A DNA stretch of 64,000 nucleotides from Henriciella sp. (GCF_029937755.1 NZ_JAPYPG010000006.1:186001-250000); one strand, 5' to 3'. Counted from the first letter of the stretch, positions 8,858 to 18,833 are shown. Notes: a model not told the origin generated them from the letters alone. Program-made: numbers and translations.

Positions 8858-9382
8858 CTAACGTACGCGCTCGACCCGGAAGAGGACGCCGTCGTCGAAC
8901 TTCATCATGTAGCTGCCCAGCGCGGCGGACTTGATGGTCGCTTCCTCGACGCCGCGTTTCTTGGAGTAGTAGACGCGCTTATTGTCGATCTGCCGCCACA
9001 CCTGTCCATTCTCCAGATAGACGATAAAGCCGCTGCGCGCCTGTTCTACACGCGAGACGGGCAGGGTCAGCTGGTCGATATCGTCCTCGTCGTCTCCGCC
9101 GAAGACCGAGGCGGCGAAATTGGGCAGGCTCGGGATCGAGAAGCCGAAGGACTCCTTCTTCACCTGCTTGACCTCTTCGCGACTCACGGTCACGACCTCG
9201 CCGGCTTCTTCAGCAGATTTCAGCCGTCCGACGGCGGCATCATAGCAGGCGAGGCGGTCTTCATCGGTCTCGATCTCGGCGCAGGCATAGACCTCACTGG
9301 TGGAGGCGGAGCCGGTTTCCTGAGCCTGGGCAGGCAAGACCGTGCTCACGATCAGGACGGTGAAAGGGAAAATATGTCTCAT
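8858..9382 (-). CDS. Secreted hypothetical protein with paired-cysteine N-terminus
   Basis: A 174-residue protein with a signal peptide ending at AQAQ. The N-terminal mature part has CAEIETDEDRLACYDAAV, a short Cys-containing helix pair seen in many alphaproteobacterial periplasmic proteins. A charged linker follows, then a beta-rich C-terminal domain (LPVSRVEQARSGFIVYLENGQVWRQ) ending GVLFRVERVR. The gene converges with the upstream terminator and is divergent from the OppA-like gene. No biochemical role is known to me. Confidence 0.75.
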   Translation of the reverse strand: MRHIFPFTVLIVSTVLPAQAQETGSASTSEVYACAEIETDEDRLACYDAAVGRLKSAEEAGEVVTVSREEVKQVKKESFGFSIPSLPNFAASVFGGDDEDDIDQLTLPVSRVEQARSGFIVYLENGQVWRQIDNKRVYYSKKRGVEEATIKSAALGSYMMKFDDGVLFRVERVR

Positions 9383-9474
9383 ACGTGTTCATCCGCTGCT
9401 CAACTCTGCCGCGCTATCTTTCCAAGCGCCAAGTTGCATGAAACACTATGACAGTCAGGAAATCACGGGAAGAC

Positions 9475-11139
9475 ATGATGAAATCCATGAAGATGCCGCT
9501 CTGGGGGGCTGCTGCGGCGGCCATGATGTTCACGGTTGCTGCCTGTGGTGGCGGCGGTGGCGGTGACGATGACGCAGCCGTCCTGCGGCGCGGCATTTCG
9601 GCCAAGGTCGATACGCTCGATCCGCACCGCTCTTCGGCCAAATGGGAAAACATCGTCATTGCCGACATGTTCACGGGCCTGATGCAGTCGGCGGCCGATA
9701 ATGAGCCAGTCCCCGGCATGGCCACGGACTGGCAGGTCAGCGATGATGGCCTGACCTGGACCTTCGACCTTCGCGAGGATGCGGTCTGGTCAGATGGCGA
9801 GCCGCTGACGGCAGAGGATTTCGTCTACGCTTTCCGGCGCATCCAGGACCCCGAGCTTGCCTCGCAATACTCCTCGCTTCTCTACATCGTGAAGAATGCC
9901 CGTCAGGTGAATGCTGGCGACCTGCCGCCGGAAGAGCTTGGCGTGCGCGCGGTCGACGAGCACACTTTCGAAATCACGCTGGAAGAGCCCGCGCCCTACC
10001 TGCTCGGCCTGCTCACCCATTACACGACCTATCCAGTGCCCAAGCACATCGTCGAACAGTATGGCGAAGCCTGGATTCAGCCGGAGAACATTGAGGTCAA
10101 CGGGGCTTACAAGCTCGCCTACTGGCGGACCGGTGACCAGATCGTCTCGGAGAAGAACGAACTTTTCTATGCCGCCGACGATCTCTGCTTCGACCGCGTG
10201 GCCTATTTCGAGCTGGAAGATGCCGCTGCCGTCGAGCGCAAGATCGAAGCCGGTGACATGGACATCAACAATGGCTTCGATGGCGGGCGCACCAAGGAGC
10301 TCGAGAAGAAGTTTCCGGGCTGGGTCCGCACCACGCCGGGCCTGATCACGACCTACTGGACCTTCAACTCCAGCCAGGAGCCGTTCGACGATGTGCGGGT
10401 GCGCAAGGCGCTGGCACTGTCACTCGACCGCGAATTCATCGTCAACAAGGTGCTGACGCCGGGCTATGTGCCAGCCTATGCCTTCGTGCCGCCGAAAATG
10501 AGCAATTATAACGTCGATCGCCCACAGGTGAGCTTCAAGGACCTGTCGCGCGAGGAGCGGCTGGCCGAGGCGAAGTCCCTTCTGGAAGAGGCCGGCTATG
10601 GCCCCGATAATCCGCTGACTTTCGAGTTCATCCACCGCTCGACCGATGACAACCCGAAGGCCGCTCCGGTTGCCCAGGCCAACTGGGAAGAGATCGCTCC
10701 CTGGGTAAATGCCGAAATCCTGCGCCAGGACACCAAGGTGCTGTATGCGCGCCTGCGCCAGTCCGACTTTGAAGTGGCCGATGGCGCCTGGGTCGCCGAT
10801 TTCGATGACCCGATCAATTTCCTCTACCTGCTCGATTCCGAGACCGGCCAGCAGAATTATGGCCGCTATGACAATCCGGAGTATGATGCGCTACTGGAGA
10901 AGGCGAGCCAGATCCGCGATCTCGACGAGCGCGCGGAAATCTTTGCCGAGGCCGAGAAGCTGATGCTTGAGGATTACCCGATCACGCCGATGTGGGTCCA
11001 GGTTACGAAAAACCTGGTCGATCCGGACATCACCGGCTGGGAGGAGAATGCGCAGGACAACCACCTGTCGCGCTGGCTCTGCAAGCCGGGTGTTGAGGAT
11101 GGCGGCGACGAGGTCGCTGACACCTCTCAGGAAGGCTAG
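9475..11139 (+). CDS. Peptide ABC transporter substrate-binding lipoprotein (OppA-like, SBP_bac_5)
   Basis: Binds oligopeptides or similar solutes in the periplasm for import. The signal peptide ends in a lipobox (VAAC), followed by a Gly/Asp linker. The SBP_bac_5 core starts at RRGISAKVDTLDPHRSS and has the family block DGLTWTFDLREDAVWSDGEPL. The length of about 554 residues is normal. I chose the ATG at 9475, preceded by GGGAAG; ATGs at 9448, 9478 and 9487 are alternatives. No permease or ATPase genes are adjacent, so it either works with a transporter elsewhere or is an orphan binder. Confidence 0.88.
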   Translation: MMKSMKMPLWGAAAAAMMFTVAACGGGGGGDDDAAVLRRGISAKVDTLDPHRSSAKWENIVIADMFTGLMQSAADNEPVPGMATDWQVSDDGLTWTFDLREDAVWSDGEPLTAEDFVYAFRRIQDPELASQYSSLLYIVKNARQVNAGDLPPEELGVRAVDEHTFEITLEEPAPYLLGLLTHYTTYPVPKHIVEQYGEAWIQPENIEVNGAYKLAYWRTGDQIVSEKNELFYAADDLCFDRVAYFELEDAAAVERKIEAGDMDINNGFDGGRTKELEKKFPGWVRTTPGLITTYWTFNSSQEPFDDVRVRKALALSLDREFIVNKVLTPGYVPAYAFVPPKMSNYNVDRPQVSFKDLSREERLAEAKSLLEEAGYGPDNPLTFEFIHRSTDDNPKAAPVAQANWEEIAPWVNAEILRQDTKVLYARLRQSDFEVADGAWVADFDDPINFLYLLDSETGQQNYGRYDNPEYDALLEKASQIRDLDERAEIFAEAEKLMLEDYPITPMWVQVTKNLVDPDITGWEENAQDNHLSRWLCKPGVEDGGDEVADTSQEG

Positions 11140-11167
11140 GCCGGACCGCCTTTGAGGGGAGGGGGAG

Positions 11168-12271
11168 ATGTCTGACGAAATGGAGGTTGCCGGCTTGGCG
11201 TCGCTGGGCGGGCTATCGGTTGGCGGCAAGGCTGATCTTGCCGGACAGCCTTGCCGTAATTGCGGGGAAGTGGTCGAGCAGCGCCATTGCCCGCGGTGTG
11301 GCCAGCTGGCGGCGAGCTATCACAAGCCCTTCTACTCGCTCGTAGCCGAGACCGTCTCCGACAGTCTCGCCATTGATGGAAGAATCGCGCGGACCCTGCC
11401 ACTCCTTCTGTTTCGGCCGGGCGTGCTGTCGCGCCGCTACAGCCGTGAAGGCAAGCGGATGCGCTATGTGCCGCCTTTCCGGCTCTTCCTGCTGTCGAGC
11501 CTTCTCTTCTACTTTGTCGTCTTTGCGTTCCTCAATCAGGTCAACTGGCTCGATTTCGCCAATGAGAATGTCAGGCTCGAAGGCCAGGAGCTTTCCGAGG
11601 AAGACCTGACGGAGCTGCGTGAAGCCTTTGTCGGTCCGACCGGTGAGGTGAATGAAGAACGGCTGGACGAATTCCTGCGCGGTTTACGTGATGGCGCTGC
11701 AGCGGATGAGGCCCTGTCAGACTCCGGTGAGGACGGCGCGCCTTCCCCGGGCGGGACCGAAGACGTTACGTCGGATACGCCTGGGACGGCAGATACAGGG
11801 GCCGGGGAAACGGCCGAATCGCCCGGTTCGTCCGCAGCTGACGATGATATGTCCGAGCGTGTCGAGCGGATTATCCAGCAGCCGCGTGTCTTTGTGTCAG
11901 CGGTGGAGACTTGGCTGCCCCGGCTCAGCCTTCTGATGGTGCCGCTAACCATGCTGGCCCTGTCGATAATGTATTTCTGGCGCCGGCGCATCTATATCTA
12001 TGATCATGCGATCCATGCGCTGAACCTGCATTCGTGGATGTATATGACCGCCACGGTCGCAATGCTGGCGGGGCTGGTGATCGGGTCGGACCTTGCCACG
12101 CTCGCCTTCTTCATCGCGATTCCAGTCTATGTCACGTTCAGCCTTCGGGGCGCCTATCAGTCAGGGTTTTTCACGAGCTTCCTGCGCATGATGCTGCTCT
12201 GCATTTTCTGGGTGATCGCGCTATCGGTCCTCAGTATTGGTGTCGTGGTGGCAAGTGCTTTGTCTGTCTGA
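11168..12271 (+). CDS. DUF3667 membrane protein with N-terminal zinc ribbon
   Basis: A 367-residue protein. The N-terminal zinc ribbon (CRNCGEVVEQRHCPRCGQ, about residues 31-48) is followed by a domain ending in a hydrophobic helix (LFLLSSLLFYFVVFAF). A long acidic Gly/Ser/Thr-rich loop (about 130-235) is probably disordered. Four more TM segments make up the C-terminal half. This is the DUF3667 layout; the role is unknown. It starts 28 bases after the OppA-like gene, so the two may be cotranscribed. GAGGGGGAG precedes the ATG. Confidence 0.8.
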   Translation: MSDEMEVAGLASLGGLSVGGKADLAGQPCRNCGEVVEQRHCPRCGQLAASYHKPFYSLVAETVSDSLAIDGRIARTLPLLLFRPGVLSRRYSREGKRMRYVPPFRLFLLSSLLFYFVVFAFLNQVNWLDFANENVRLEGQELSEEDLTELREAFVGPTGEVNEERLDEFLRGLRDGAAADEALSDSGEDGAPSPGGTEDVTSDTPGTADTGAGETAESPGSSAADDDMSERVERIIQQPRVFVSAVETWLPRLSLLMVPLTMLALSIMYFWRRRIYIYDHAIHALNLHSWMYMTATVAMLAGLVIGSDLATLAFFIAIPVYVTFSLRGAYQSGFFTSFLRMMLLCIFWVIALSVLSIGVVVASALSV

Positions 12272-12585
12272 GCGGCGACAGATGGCATGCAATGCTTCTG
12301 AAACGGGCGCCGGATGTGAATAATCTACTGTAGCATTGAAGGAATTTGGCAGAAAAAGCCCCTCTGTGCTGCAACTTGGCAACACTTTGATAAAAGCGGT
12401 CATCTTTCTGACAAGAATGAGTTGACCAACCCACGCTTAACCTCAACCGTGGGCACGTTGTCGCGGGCTCGGGCGTCCGTGCGACGGAGAATTGCTCTGT
12501 TTTGAGGAGATGGAGGACATTGTCCTCATCAGAAACGCAAAGTCAGGGTGTCTCTATTCACAATGGGTAATATCGGAGGTTCCAC
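12272..12585. promoter_or_regulatory. Leader/promoter region of the TonB-dependent receptor
   Basis: About 314 bases with no credible gene. A perfect 6-bp inverted repeat GAGGAC/GTCCTC (12513-12518, 12522-12527), extended by GATG/CATC flanks, sits about 60 bases upstream of the start and could be a leader hairpin. A strong GGAGG (12575-12579) precedes the GTG. I cannot place -35 and -10 boxes with confidence. Confidence 0.4.
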
Positions 12586-15500
12586 GTGATTGGAAACAAA
12601 TTGAAGACGCACTTGCTGTCGTCTGTCTTTGCGGGGGCGGCTGCGCTCACGCTGGCGGCGCCGGCTTATGCGCAGGACGACGTCGAGCGCGTCGATCCCC
12701 CCGCGTCAGTTCAGGAAGATGATGTCGCTCGCCAGGAAACGATCGTCGTTACCGGCTCGCTCATCCCGCAATCGGGCAACCTGGTAGCAACCAGCCCGGT
12801 CACCGAAATCGGCGCCGAGCAGTTCGACATCCGTGGTACGCTTAAGGCTGAAGACCTGATCAACACGCTTCCGCAAGCGTTTGGCGCCCAGGGCTCCAAT
12901 CTTGCCAACGGCGGCACCGGTACGGCCTCCATCAACCTTCGCGGCCTCGGTTCCGAGCGTACGCTGGTCCTGATGAACGGCCGCCGCCTGCCTTACGGCT
13001 CGCTCAACATCTCCGCTCCGGACATCAACTCGATCCCGACCCAGCTGGTCGAGCGCGTTGACGTCCTGACCGGCGGTGCCTCGGCGACCTACGGTTCCGA
13101 CGCTATTTCCGGCGTTGTGAACTTCGTCATGAACGACGATTTCGAAGGTTTCCGCATCGACAGTAACTACAGCTTCTTCCAGCATAACAATGATGGTGAG
13201 CTTCAGGGCCTGCTGCAGGAATACGCAGCGATCAACCCGAGCCAGTTCCGCGTTCCGAGCGGCAGCACGGTTGATGGCGAAGCTGTCGACATCACGATCA
13301 TGGCTGGCGGCAAGTTCGACAACGGCCGCGGTCACGCCATGGCCTATGCCGGCTATCAGAACGTCAACGAAGTCCTTCAGGGCGACCGCGACTATTCGCA
13401 GTGTGCTCTTGGTACGCGCGCCGGCGGCAACGAGTTTGACTGTGTCGGTTCGGGCACGAACCAGTTCACCAACCTGCTCAGCCTGGGCGGCAACCTGCCG
13501 GACGGCGCATGGGGGCGTGTTGACCCGACTGGTTCCGGCGACTTTATCGCTCGTGACTTCTCGACAGATACGTTCAACTTCAACCCGTTCAACCACTTCC
13601 AGCGTCCAAACGAGAAGTACACGTTCGGTACGTTCCTCAACTACGACATCACTGAGGACATCGAAGCCTATGGCGAGTTCATGTTCGTTTCCAACGAAAC
13701 GAACTCCCAGATCGCACCGTCCGGTGTGTTCGGCTATGGTGTGACCGGTGGCAATGGCGGTCTGAACTGCGACAACCCGTACCTGTCCGACCAGCAGACG
13801 TCCTATATCGGCTGTGACGGTCTTGCACCGGACGCTGTTGTCGGTGTTGGTGACTATCTTGCCCTCCGCCGGAACGTCGAAGGTGGTCCGCGGAACAATG
13901 ACATCCGTCACCAGACCTTCCGCAACGTGATCGGCATTCGTGGCGATCTCGGCGACACGTCAATCGGTTACGACATGTATGGGTCGTTCTCGAAAGTCGT
14001 CCGTAGCGAAACCTACAATAACGACCTGTCCATCGCGAAGCTGACCAAGGCGCTCTATGCGGTGCCGGACGGCAATGGCGGTGTGGCCTGTAGTGTCAAC
14101 GTTGACGCTGACCCGACCAATGACGATCCGGCCTGTGTGCCGTACGACATCTGGTCCGGCAATGCGCCGGATCCGGCGGCTGTGAACTACATTGTCAGCC
14201 CGCTCAACCGGAACGGCGATGTCACGCAGACCGTGCTCTCCGGCAAGCTGTTCGGCTCGCTGGCTGATGTAGGCATTTCTTCGCCAATGGCCGTCGACGC
14301 GCCGGGCTGGGCTTTTGGTGCCGAGTATCGTCGTGACACGATCGACTCCAACCCGGACGCAAACTTCCAGTCCGGTGACGGTGCAGGCCAGGGTGGTCCG
14401 ACGACGGCCATCTCGGGTGCGCAGAACGTGGTCGATATCTTCGCAGAGCTCGATATCCCGCTCGTCCAGGAACGTCCGGGTATCTATGACCTGAACCTCG
14501 ATCTCGCCTATCGGAAATCGTTCTATGACGATGTCGACTCCGATGCATACAAGGTGGGTGTGGGCTACGCTCCGACGCCGGACGTCCGCTTCCGCGGTTC
14601 GTTCCAGCGTGCTGTGCGTGCTGCGAACATCTTCGAACTGTTCGACCCGCAGTCGATTGGTCTCTTCGACCTGACCGGCGACGATCCGTGCGCAGGGCCG
14701 AATCCGACCTTTACGGTCGACCAGTGTGCGAACACCGGCCTTGACCCGGCGAACTACGGCTCAACCGCCCTCGAGAACCCGGCTGGTCAGTACAACACCT
14801 TCGGTGGTGGTAACCCGGATCTCCAACCGGAAGAATCCGATACCTTCACGGTTGGCTTCGTTGCGACGCCGACCATGCTGGACGGTCTGACCGTGTCGCT
14901 CGACTACTTCGACATCGAAGTGGAAGGCTACATCAACACGGTTCCGGAAGAGACTTCACTTCAACAGTGTGGCCTCACTGGCGATGCCTTCTTCTGCTCG
15001 CTCGTCAACCGCGGCGCGGGTGGCACTCTCTGGGCCAGCCAGACCGGCTTCATCACTGCAACCAATGTGAACACCGGTAGCCTCGCAACGAGCGGTTATG
15101 ACCTGCAGGCAAGCTATGCTTACGATGCTGGTACCGCTGGTATCTTCTCGTTCGACTATACCGGGACGTTCCTGGAAAGCCTGGAATTCCAGGCGCTTCC
15201 GGATGCGTCTGTCACCCCGCCGGTTGACTGCGTCGGTCTCTATGCAGGCCGCTGCCAGACCAACTTCGGCAACGGTGCGAACCCGGAATACCGCCACAAG
15301 ACCAGCGTGACCTGGGCTCCGATCGACGGCAAGCTGTCGCTGACGGGTACGTGGCGTTACTTCTCCGAGGTTGAACTCGACGGTGACGAAGGTGCGATCA
15401 ACGAGACCATGGACACTCAGAACTATCTGGACCTCTCTGGCTCGTACCAGCTCCTCGACAACATGTCGGTTCGTCTCGGTGTGAACAACATCACCGACGA

Positions 15501-15615
15501 AGATCCGCCGCTGTCCTCCGAAGTCGGTACGGCTCCGGGTAACGGCAACACCTATCCGCAAGTCTATGACGCGATGGGTCGTTACATCTTCATGGGTGCC
15601 TCGATCGACTTCTAG
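12586..15615 (+). CDS. TonB-dependent outer-membrane receptor
   Basis: A 1009-residue outer-membrane beta-barrel that takes up a ligand using TonB energy. It has a signal peptide (about 1-29, AYAQ) and a TonB-box-like ETIVVTGSL near 50. The plug domain (about 65-190) carries INLRGLGSERTLVLMNGRR and GSDAISGVVNFVM. The barrel ends in FMGASIDF with a terminal Phe. The start is GTG with GGAGG 6 bases upstream. Codon use is very uniform (mostly C/G-ending), as in a highly expressed protein. The ligand is unknown; no substrate genes are adjacent. A terminator follows. Confidence 0.93.
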   Translation: MIGNKLKTHLLSSVFAGAAALTLAAPAYAQDDVERVDPPASVQEDDVARQETIVVTGSLIPQSGNLVATSPVTEIGAEQFDIRGTLKAEDLINTLPQAFGAQGSNLANGGTGTASINLRGLGSERTLVLMNGRRLPYGSLNISAPDINSIPTQLVERVDVLTGGASATYGSDAISGVVNFVMNDDFEGFRIDSNYSFFQHNNDGELQGLLQEYAAINPSQFRVPSGSTVDGEAVDITIMAGGKFDNGRGHAMAYAGYQNVNEVLQGDRDYSQCALGTRAGGNEFDCVGSGTNQFTNLLSLGGNLPDGAWGRVDPTGSGDFIARDFSTDTFNFNPFNHFQRPNEKYTFGTFLNYDITEDIEAYGEFMFVSNETNSQIAPSGVFGYGVTGGNGGLNCDNPYLSDQQTSYIGCDGLAPDAVVGVGDYLALRRNVEGGPRNNDIRHQTFRNVIGIRGDLGDTSIGYDMYGSFSKVVRSETYNNDLSIAKLTKALYAVPDGNGGVACSVNVDADPTNDDPACVPYDIWSGNAPDPAAVNYIVSPLNRNGDVTQTVLSGKLFGSLADVGISSPMAVDAPGWAFGAEYRRDTIDSNPDANFQSGDGAGQGGPTTAISGAQNVVDIFAELDIPLVQERPGIYDLNLDLAYRKSFYDDVDSDAYKVGVGYAPTPDVRFRGSFQRAVRAANIFELFDPQSIGLFDLTGDDPCAGPNPTFTVDQCANTGLDPANYGSTALENPAGQYNTFGGGNPDLQPEESDTFTVGFVATPTMLDGLTVSLDYFDIEVEGYINTVPEETSLQQCGLTGDAFFCSLVNRGAGGTLWASQTGFITATNVNTGSLATSGYDLQASYAYDAGTAGIFSFDYTGTFLESLEFQALPDASVTPPVDCVGLYAGRCQTNFGNGANPEYRHKTSVTWAPIDGKLSLTGTWRYFSEVELDGDEGAINETMDTQNYLDLSGSYQLLDNMSVRLGVNNITDEDPPLSSEVGTAPGNGNTYPQVYDAMGRYIFMGASIDF

Positions 15616-15645
15616 GTCTTTCGGGTAACCGGAATGAAATTGGGG

Positions 15646-15672
15646 AAGGGCGGCTTTCGGGCCGCCCTTTTT
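15646..15672 (+). terminator. Intrinsic terminator after the TonB receptor gene
   Basis: Perfect 9-bp stem AAGGGCGGC (15646-15654) and GCCGCCCTT (15661-15669), followed by a T-rich run. Confidence 0.9.
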
Positions 15673-15728
15673 CTTTGCGCCGCCGCTGGCATTGCGGGCG
15701 GCTGGGCAAGCAGCTATGAGCGCGAGCC

Positions 15729-16460
15729 ATGGCCCGAAACCGCCCCGTTCCCAATGTGAAACCCGAGGATGCCGCCTTCATCCGGTCGCTGCTGATGCAT
15801 GAGGACGACAAGGTGCTTGTCTTCAACAAGCCGCCAGGCCTCGCCGTGCAGACCGCTGGCGGGCGGGGGCAGTCGGTCGATTTCTTGCTCTGGGCGTTCG
15901 CGAAGTCGAATGGCAAGCGACCGCGTCTCGTTCATCGCATCGATTCCGGCACATCGGGCGTTCTGATCGTCGCGAGGACACAGCCGGCCGCAGCACACCT
16001 GTCGGAGCAGTTCGCGAAACGCCGCGCGAAGAAGACCTATCTGGCGCTGGTCTCCGGACAGCTGCCTGAAAGCGACGAGGGCGTCATCGATACACCGCTC
16101 CGCAAGGTGCCGTCGGATCGTGGTGGACGGGAGAAAATGGTTCCGGCTGAAGCCGGACAGAAAGGCGCGCTCGAAGCCGGGACCGACTGGCGTATCGTCG
16201 CGCGGTCGGGCGTCCACGCGCTTGTCGAGGCAAGCCCCGTAACCGGCCGCATGCACCAGATCCGGGCCCATCTCGCGGCGCTCGGCTGCCCGATTCTGGG
16301 AGACCGCATCTATGGATCAGGAAAGCTTTCGGCCCCGCGGCTGATGCTGCATGCCGCCCGGCTCGTCATCGCCCATCCCGATGGGCAGGAAATGGCATTG
16401 GAAGCGCCTCCGCCCGCGGACTTTGTCCAGCAGGCAGAAGCGTTGGGTCTTGAAGCCTAG
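15729..16460 (+). CDS. RluA-family pseudouridine synthase (short form)
   Basis: Converts uridine to pseudouridine in RNA. The 243-residue protein lacks an S4 domain. The catalytic motif is HRIDSGTSGVLIV, with the Asp that attacks the base; GRMHQIRAHLAALGCPILGD is the C-terminal family block. FNKPPGLAVQTAGG is the N-terminal strand motif. Absence of S4 suggests a tRNA-type or RluA/TruC-like target, but the target cannot be read from sequence. Its stop overlaps the convergent dehydrogenase gene by 4 bases. Confidence 0.9.
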   Translation: MARNRPVPNVKPEDAAFIRSLLMHEDDKVLVFNKPPGLAVQTAGGRGQSVDFLLWAFAKSNGKRPRLVHRIDSGTSGVLIVARTQPAAAHLSEQFAKRRAKKTYLALVSGQLPESDEGVIDTPLRKVPSDRGGREKMVPAEAGQKGALEAGTDWRIVARSGVHALVEASPVTGRMHQIRAHLAALGCPILGDRIYGSGKLSAPRLMLHAARLVIAHPDGQEMALEAPPPADFVQQAEALGLEA

Positions 16461-17677
16461 CTGTCGGTTTCGCCAGCCGGGGTCAGCTTGATCAGCCGGC
16501 CACCCGGATCGTCTTCAAGCACATAGATCGCGCCGTCAGGACCTTGCTCGACTTCGCGGATGCGCTTGCCCCATTCATAGCGTTCAACCTCGTCTGCCGT
16601 CGTCTCCATTGTGCTGGAGGTGCCGCCGGAGCCCTGATTGTCGAGCGGGGTCTGCTGGAATTCGACCCGGATCAGTGCTTGCGAAGACAGACCGCCGATG
16701 AAGGCGTCGCCCTGCCAGTCGGCGAACATGTCACCATCATAGATGATTAGTCCGGCCGGGGAGATCACCGGCGTCCATGAAACGGCCGGATTCTCGTAGA
16801 TCGGGTAGGACTCATGGTCTCCGAAGAATGGCTTGCCGTTATAGTGCTCGCCATTCGACACCTGCGGATAGCCGTAATTCTCACCCTTCACGATCCGGTT
16901 GAGCTCATCGCCACCCTTCGGGCCCATTTCGTGCGCCCAGAGCTGGCCATCGGCATCGAAAGCAACGCCCAGCATGTTGCGGTGCCCAAGTGACCAGACG
17001 GTGTCGGCCACCGCGCCATTGCCATAGAACGGATTGTCTTCGAGCGCTTCGCCATCGGTGGTCACACGGATGATCTTGCCGAGATTCAGCTCCATGTTCT
17101 GGGCCGGGCTGAACTTCTGGCGCTCGCCGGAGGTGATGATCAGATTGCCATCCGGCGCAACAGCGAGACGATGACTATAGTGGCCATTGCCCGGCACCTT
17201 CTGCGACTGTTCCCAGATGCGGGTGCGGTCGGAGAGGCTGCCGCCATTTTCGGTAAGGGCCAGTGTCGCCTTCTCGACGACTGCGCCACTCAGGCTGTCA
17301 TCTTCTGGGTCGCGTTCGACATAGGAAACGAAGACGGTGTTGTTCGAGGCGAAGTCAGGATGGATGATGATGTCGCCGAGGCCGCCCTGACCGCGCATTT
17401 CGACCTCAGGCACATTGGAAATCTCGCCAAGCTTCGCGCCGTCGGTGTCGAGCAGCCAGAGATCGCCATCCTGTTCGGTGACGAGGGCGCGGCCATCCGG
17501 CAGGAAGGTCATCGCCCAGGCGCCGTCAAAGGTTGCCAGCGCTTCAGCCATCAATTCGGTGCCTTCGGTCCCGGTGACCGACATGGTCTCGCTGCCATCG
17601 GTCTGCGCGGTTGCGCAGGCAGCCGCGGCAACAATGGAAGTTGAGAGAAGGGCGGTACGGAAAATGCGATCCGACAT
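16457..17677 (-). CDS. PQQ-dependent glucose/sorbosone dehydrogenase-like beta-propeller protein
   Basis: A 406-residue periplasmic six-bladed beta-propeller of the GSDH family (YliI/Asd-like aldose sugar dehydrogenases). The signal sequence ends near AAACATAQ, where the Cys could also be a lipobox. Family blocks visible are WAMTFLPDGRALVTEQDGDL, GQGGLGDIIIHPDF, GHYSHRLAVAPDG, SLGHRNMLGVAFDADGQLWAHEMGPKGGDELN and GENYGYP. It probably oxidises a sugar or aldehyde with PQQ. No PQQ synthesis genes are in view. It stands alone and converges with the pseudouridine synthase gene. Confidence 0.88.
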   Translation of the reverse strand: MSDRIFRTALLSTSIVAAAACATAQTDGSETMSVTGTEGTELMAEALATFDGAWAMTFLPDGRALVTEQDGDLWLLDTDGAKLGEISNVPEVEMRGQGGLGDIIIHPDFASNNTVFVSYVERDPEDDSLSGAVVEKATLALTENGGSLSDRTRIWEQSQKVPGNGHYSHRLAVAPDGNLIITSGERQKFSPAQNMELNLGKIIRVTTDGEALEDNPFYGNGAVADTVWSLGHRNMLGVAFDADGQLWAHEMGPKGGDELNRIVKGENYGYPQVSNGEHYNGKPFFGDHESYPIYENPAVSWTPVISPAGLIIYDGDMFADWQGDAFIGGLSSQALIRVEFQQTPLDNQGSGGTSSTMETTADEVERYEWGKRIREVEQGPDGAIYVLEDDPGGRLIKLTPAGETDS

Positions 17678-17762
17678 GAAGAAACCTTTCAGGCGTTGGA
17701 GGGGACCTGAGCCTTTCAGCTATGTCACCAACGCGTGAAGGAAAGCGCGGGTTTCCCGGAAA

Positions 17763-18833
17763 CTAGGTGTACCAGTCGAGCGCGTCGTGATCGGAGATCA
17801 GGTCGACGGCACCGTTGAGCATGCGGAAGAACATGTCGTCGCCGCGCGGGGTCTGGGTGACAAGCATGGCCGCGAAAAAGGCGGTGAAAAAGTGCTGGTA
17901 GGCGCCAGCGATATAATGGCGGACAAATTCGTCGCGGGCATAATCAGACACGCCAAGCCGGTCCATTTCCGACAGATAGAGGTCGATCAGGGCTGCCTCA
18001 TTGGCGCGCCGCGTTTCCGGTGCGATCGCCCCGGAAATGAAGTAGCCGACATCAGCGCCGGCCGGGCCGTAACCGAAGCTTTGCCAGTCCACGACCGTGA
18101 CCGGACGATCTGCGCTGGCCGGATTGAACAGCATGTTGTCGGGCCGGAAGTCGGAATGGATGAGCGACCGGGAGCCATCGCGCGAGCCGTTATACGCCTC
18201 CATATTCCGGCTCATCGCATCGCCGATCACGGTCGCTTCGGGTGTGACGCGGTCGCCATAGCGCGCCTTGAACCCGTCCCACAGACCGGTGACAAGACCC
18301 GGGTCGAGCGGATCGGGGGCGTTCTTCGTGTTCATCACCCAGGCATATTCGTCGAGACGCTCATCATTCCAGAAGGCCGAGTGGAGCTTTGCGGCCTCTT
18401 TCAGGACAAGCTGTGCCTGATCCAGCGTGACCCCGGCCAGCTGGTCGCCCTGTTCTGCAGGGGCAAGATCGCCCATCATCAGGACGAAATCATGGGTCTC
18501 TTCGTTCACGTCCGTGAAGTAACAGGGCGGCGTGGTGATGCGGGCGTCGGGCTGGAGGAGCTGATAGAATTTCACTTCGCGGTGGTAGTTGCCGAGCTGG
18601 ATACCGGTCGCGCGGCTTTCGGCACCCTCGGCGGGAAACTTGCCGACGATCGTCTGGGGAGCGCCCGGCACGTCGCGCTCATAATCCAGCTTGAAGCGGA
18701 CGCAGTCACCGATCTGGCCGGTGCCGACCTTGCCGGCCTCGAAGGCGGAGACTTTCGCGTCGATGCCGCCGGCAGCGAGCGCGTCGCTCAGCCACTTCGC
18801 GTCGATGTCCTGCCAGTTGCGAATATCCGGCAT
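17763..18833 (-). CDS. Phosphotransferase of the APH / ecdysteroid-kinase-like family
   Basis: A 356-residue kinase-fold protein. The catalytic loop is HSDFRPDNMLF (HxDxxxxN) and the metal-binding Asp is in VVDWQSFGYGPAGADVGYF, the pattern of the EcKinase/DUF1679 branch of aminoglycoside-type kinases. In alphaproteobacteria such proteins often sit with steroid or xenobiotic catabolic genes; the substrate is unknown. It is the last gene of a three-gene operon: its ATG shares one base with the stop of the SnoaL-like gene (TGATG). Confidence 0.85.
   Translation of the reverse strand: MPDIRNWQDIDAKWLSDALAAGGIDAKVSAFEAGKVGTGQIGDCVRFKLDYERDVPGAPQTIVGKFPAEGAESRATGIQLGNYHREVKFYQLLQPDARITTPPCYFTDVNEETHDFVLMMGDLAPAEQGDQLAGVTLDQAQLVLKEAAKLHSAFWNDERLDEYAWVMNTKNAPDPLDPGLVTGLWDGFKARYGDRVTPEATVIGDAMSRNMEAYNGSRDGSRSLIHSDFRPDNMLFNPASADRPVTVVDWQSFGYGPAGADVGYFISGAIAPETRRANEAALIDLYLSEMDRLGVSDYARDEFVRHYIAGAYQHFFTAFFAAMLVTQTPRGDDMFFRMLNGAVDLISDHDALDWYT

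Noticed and set aside
12706-13911. Minus-strand ORF of 401 codons inside the TonB receptor gene
   Set aside because: Antisense shadow of a highly codon-biased gene; no homologous motif.
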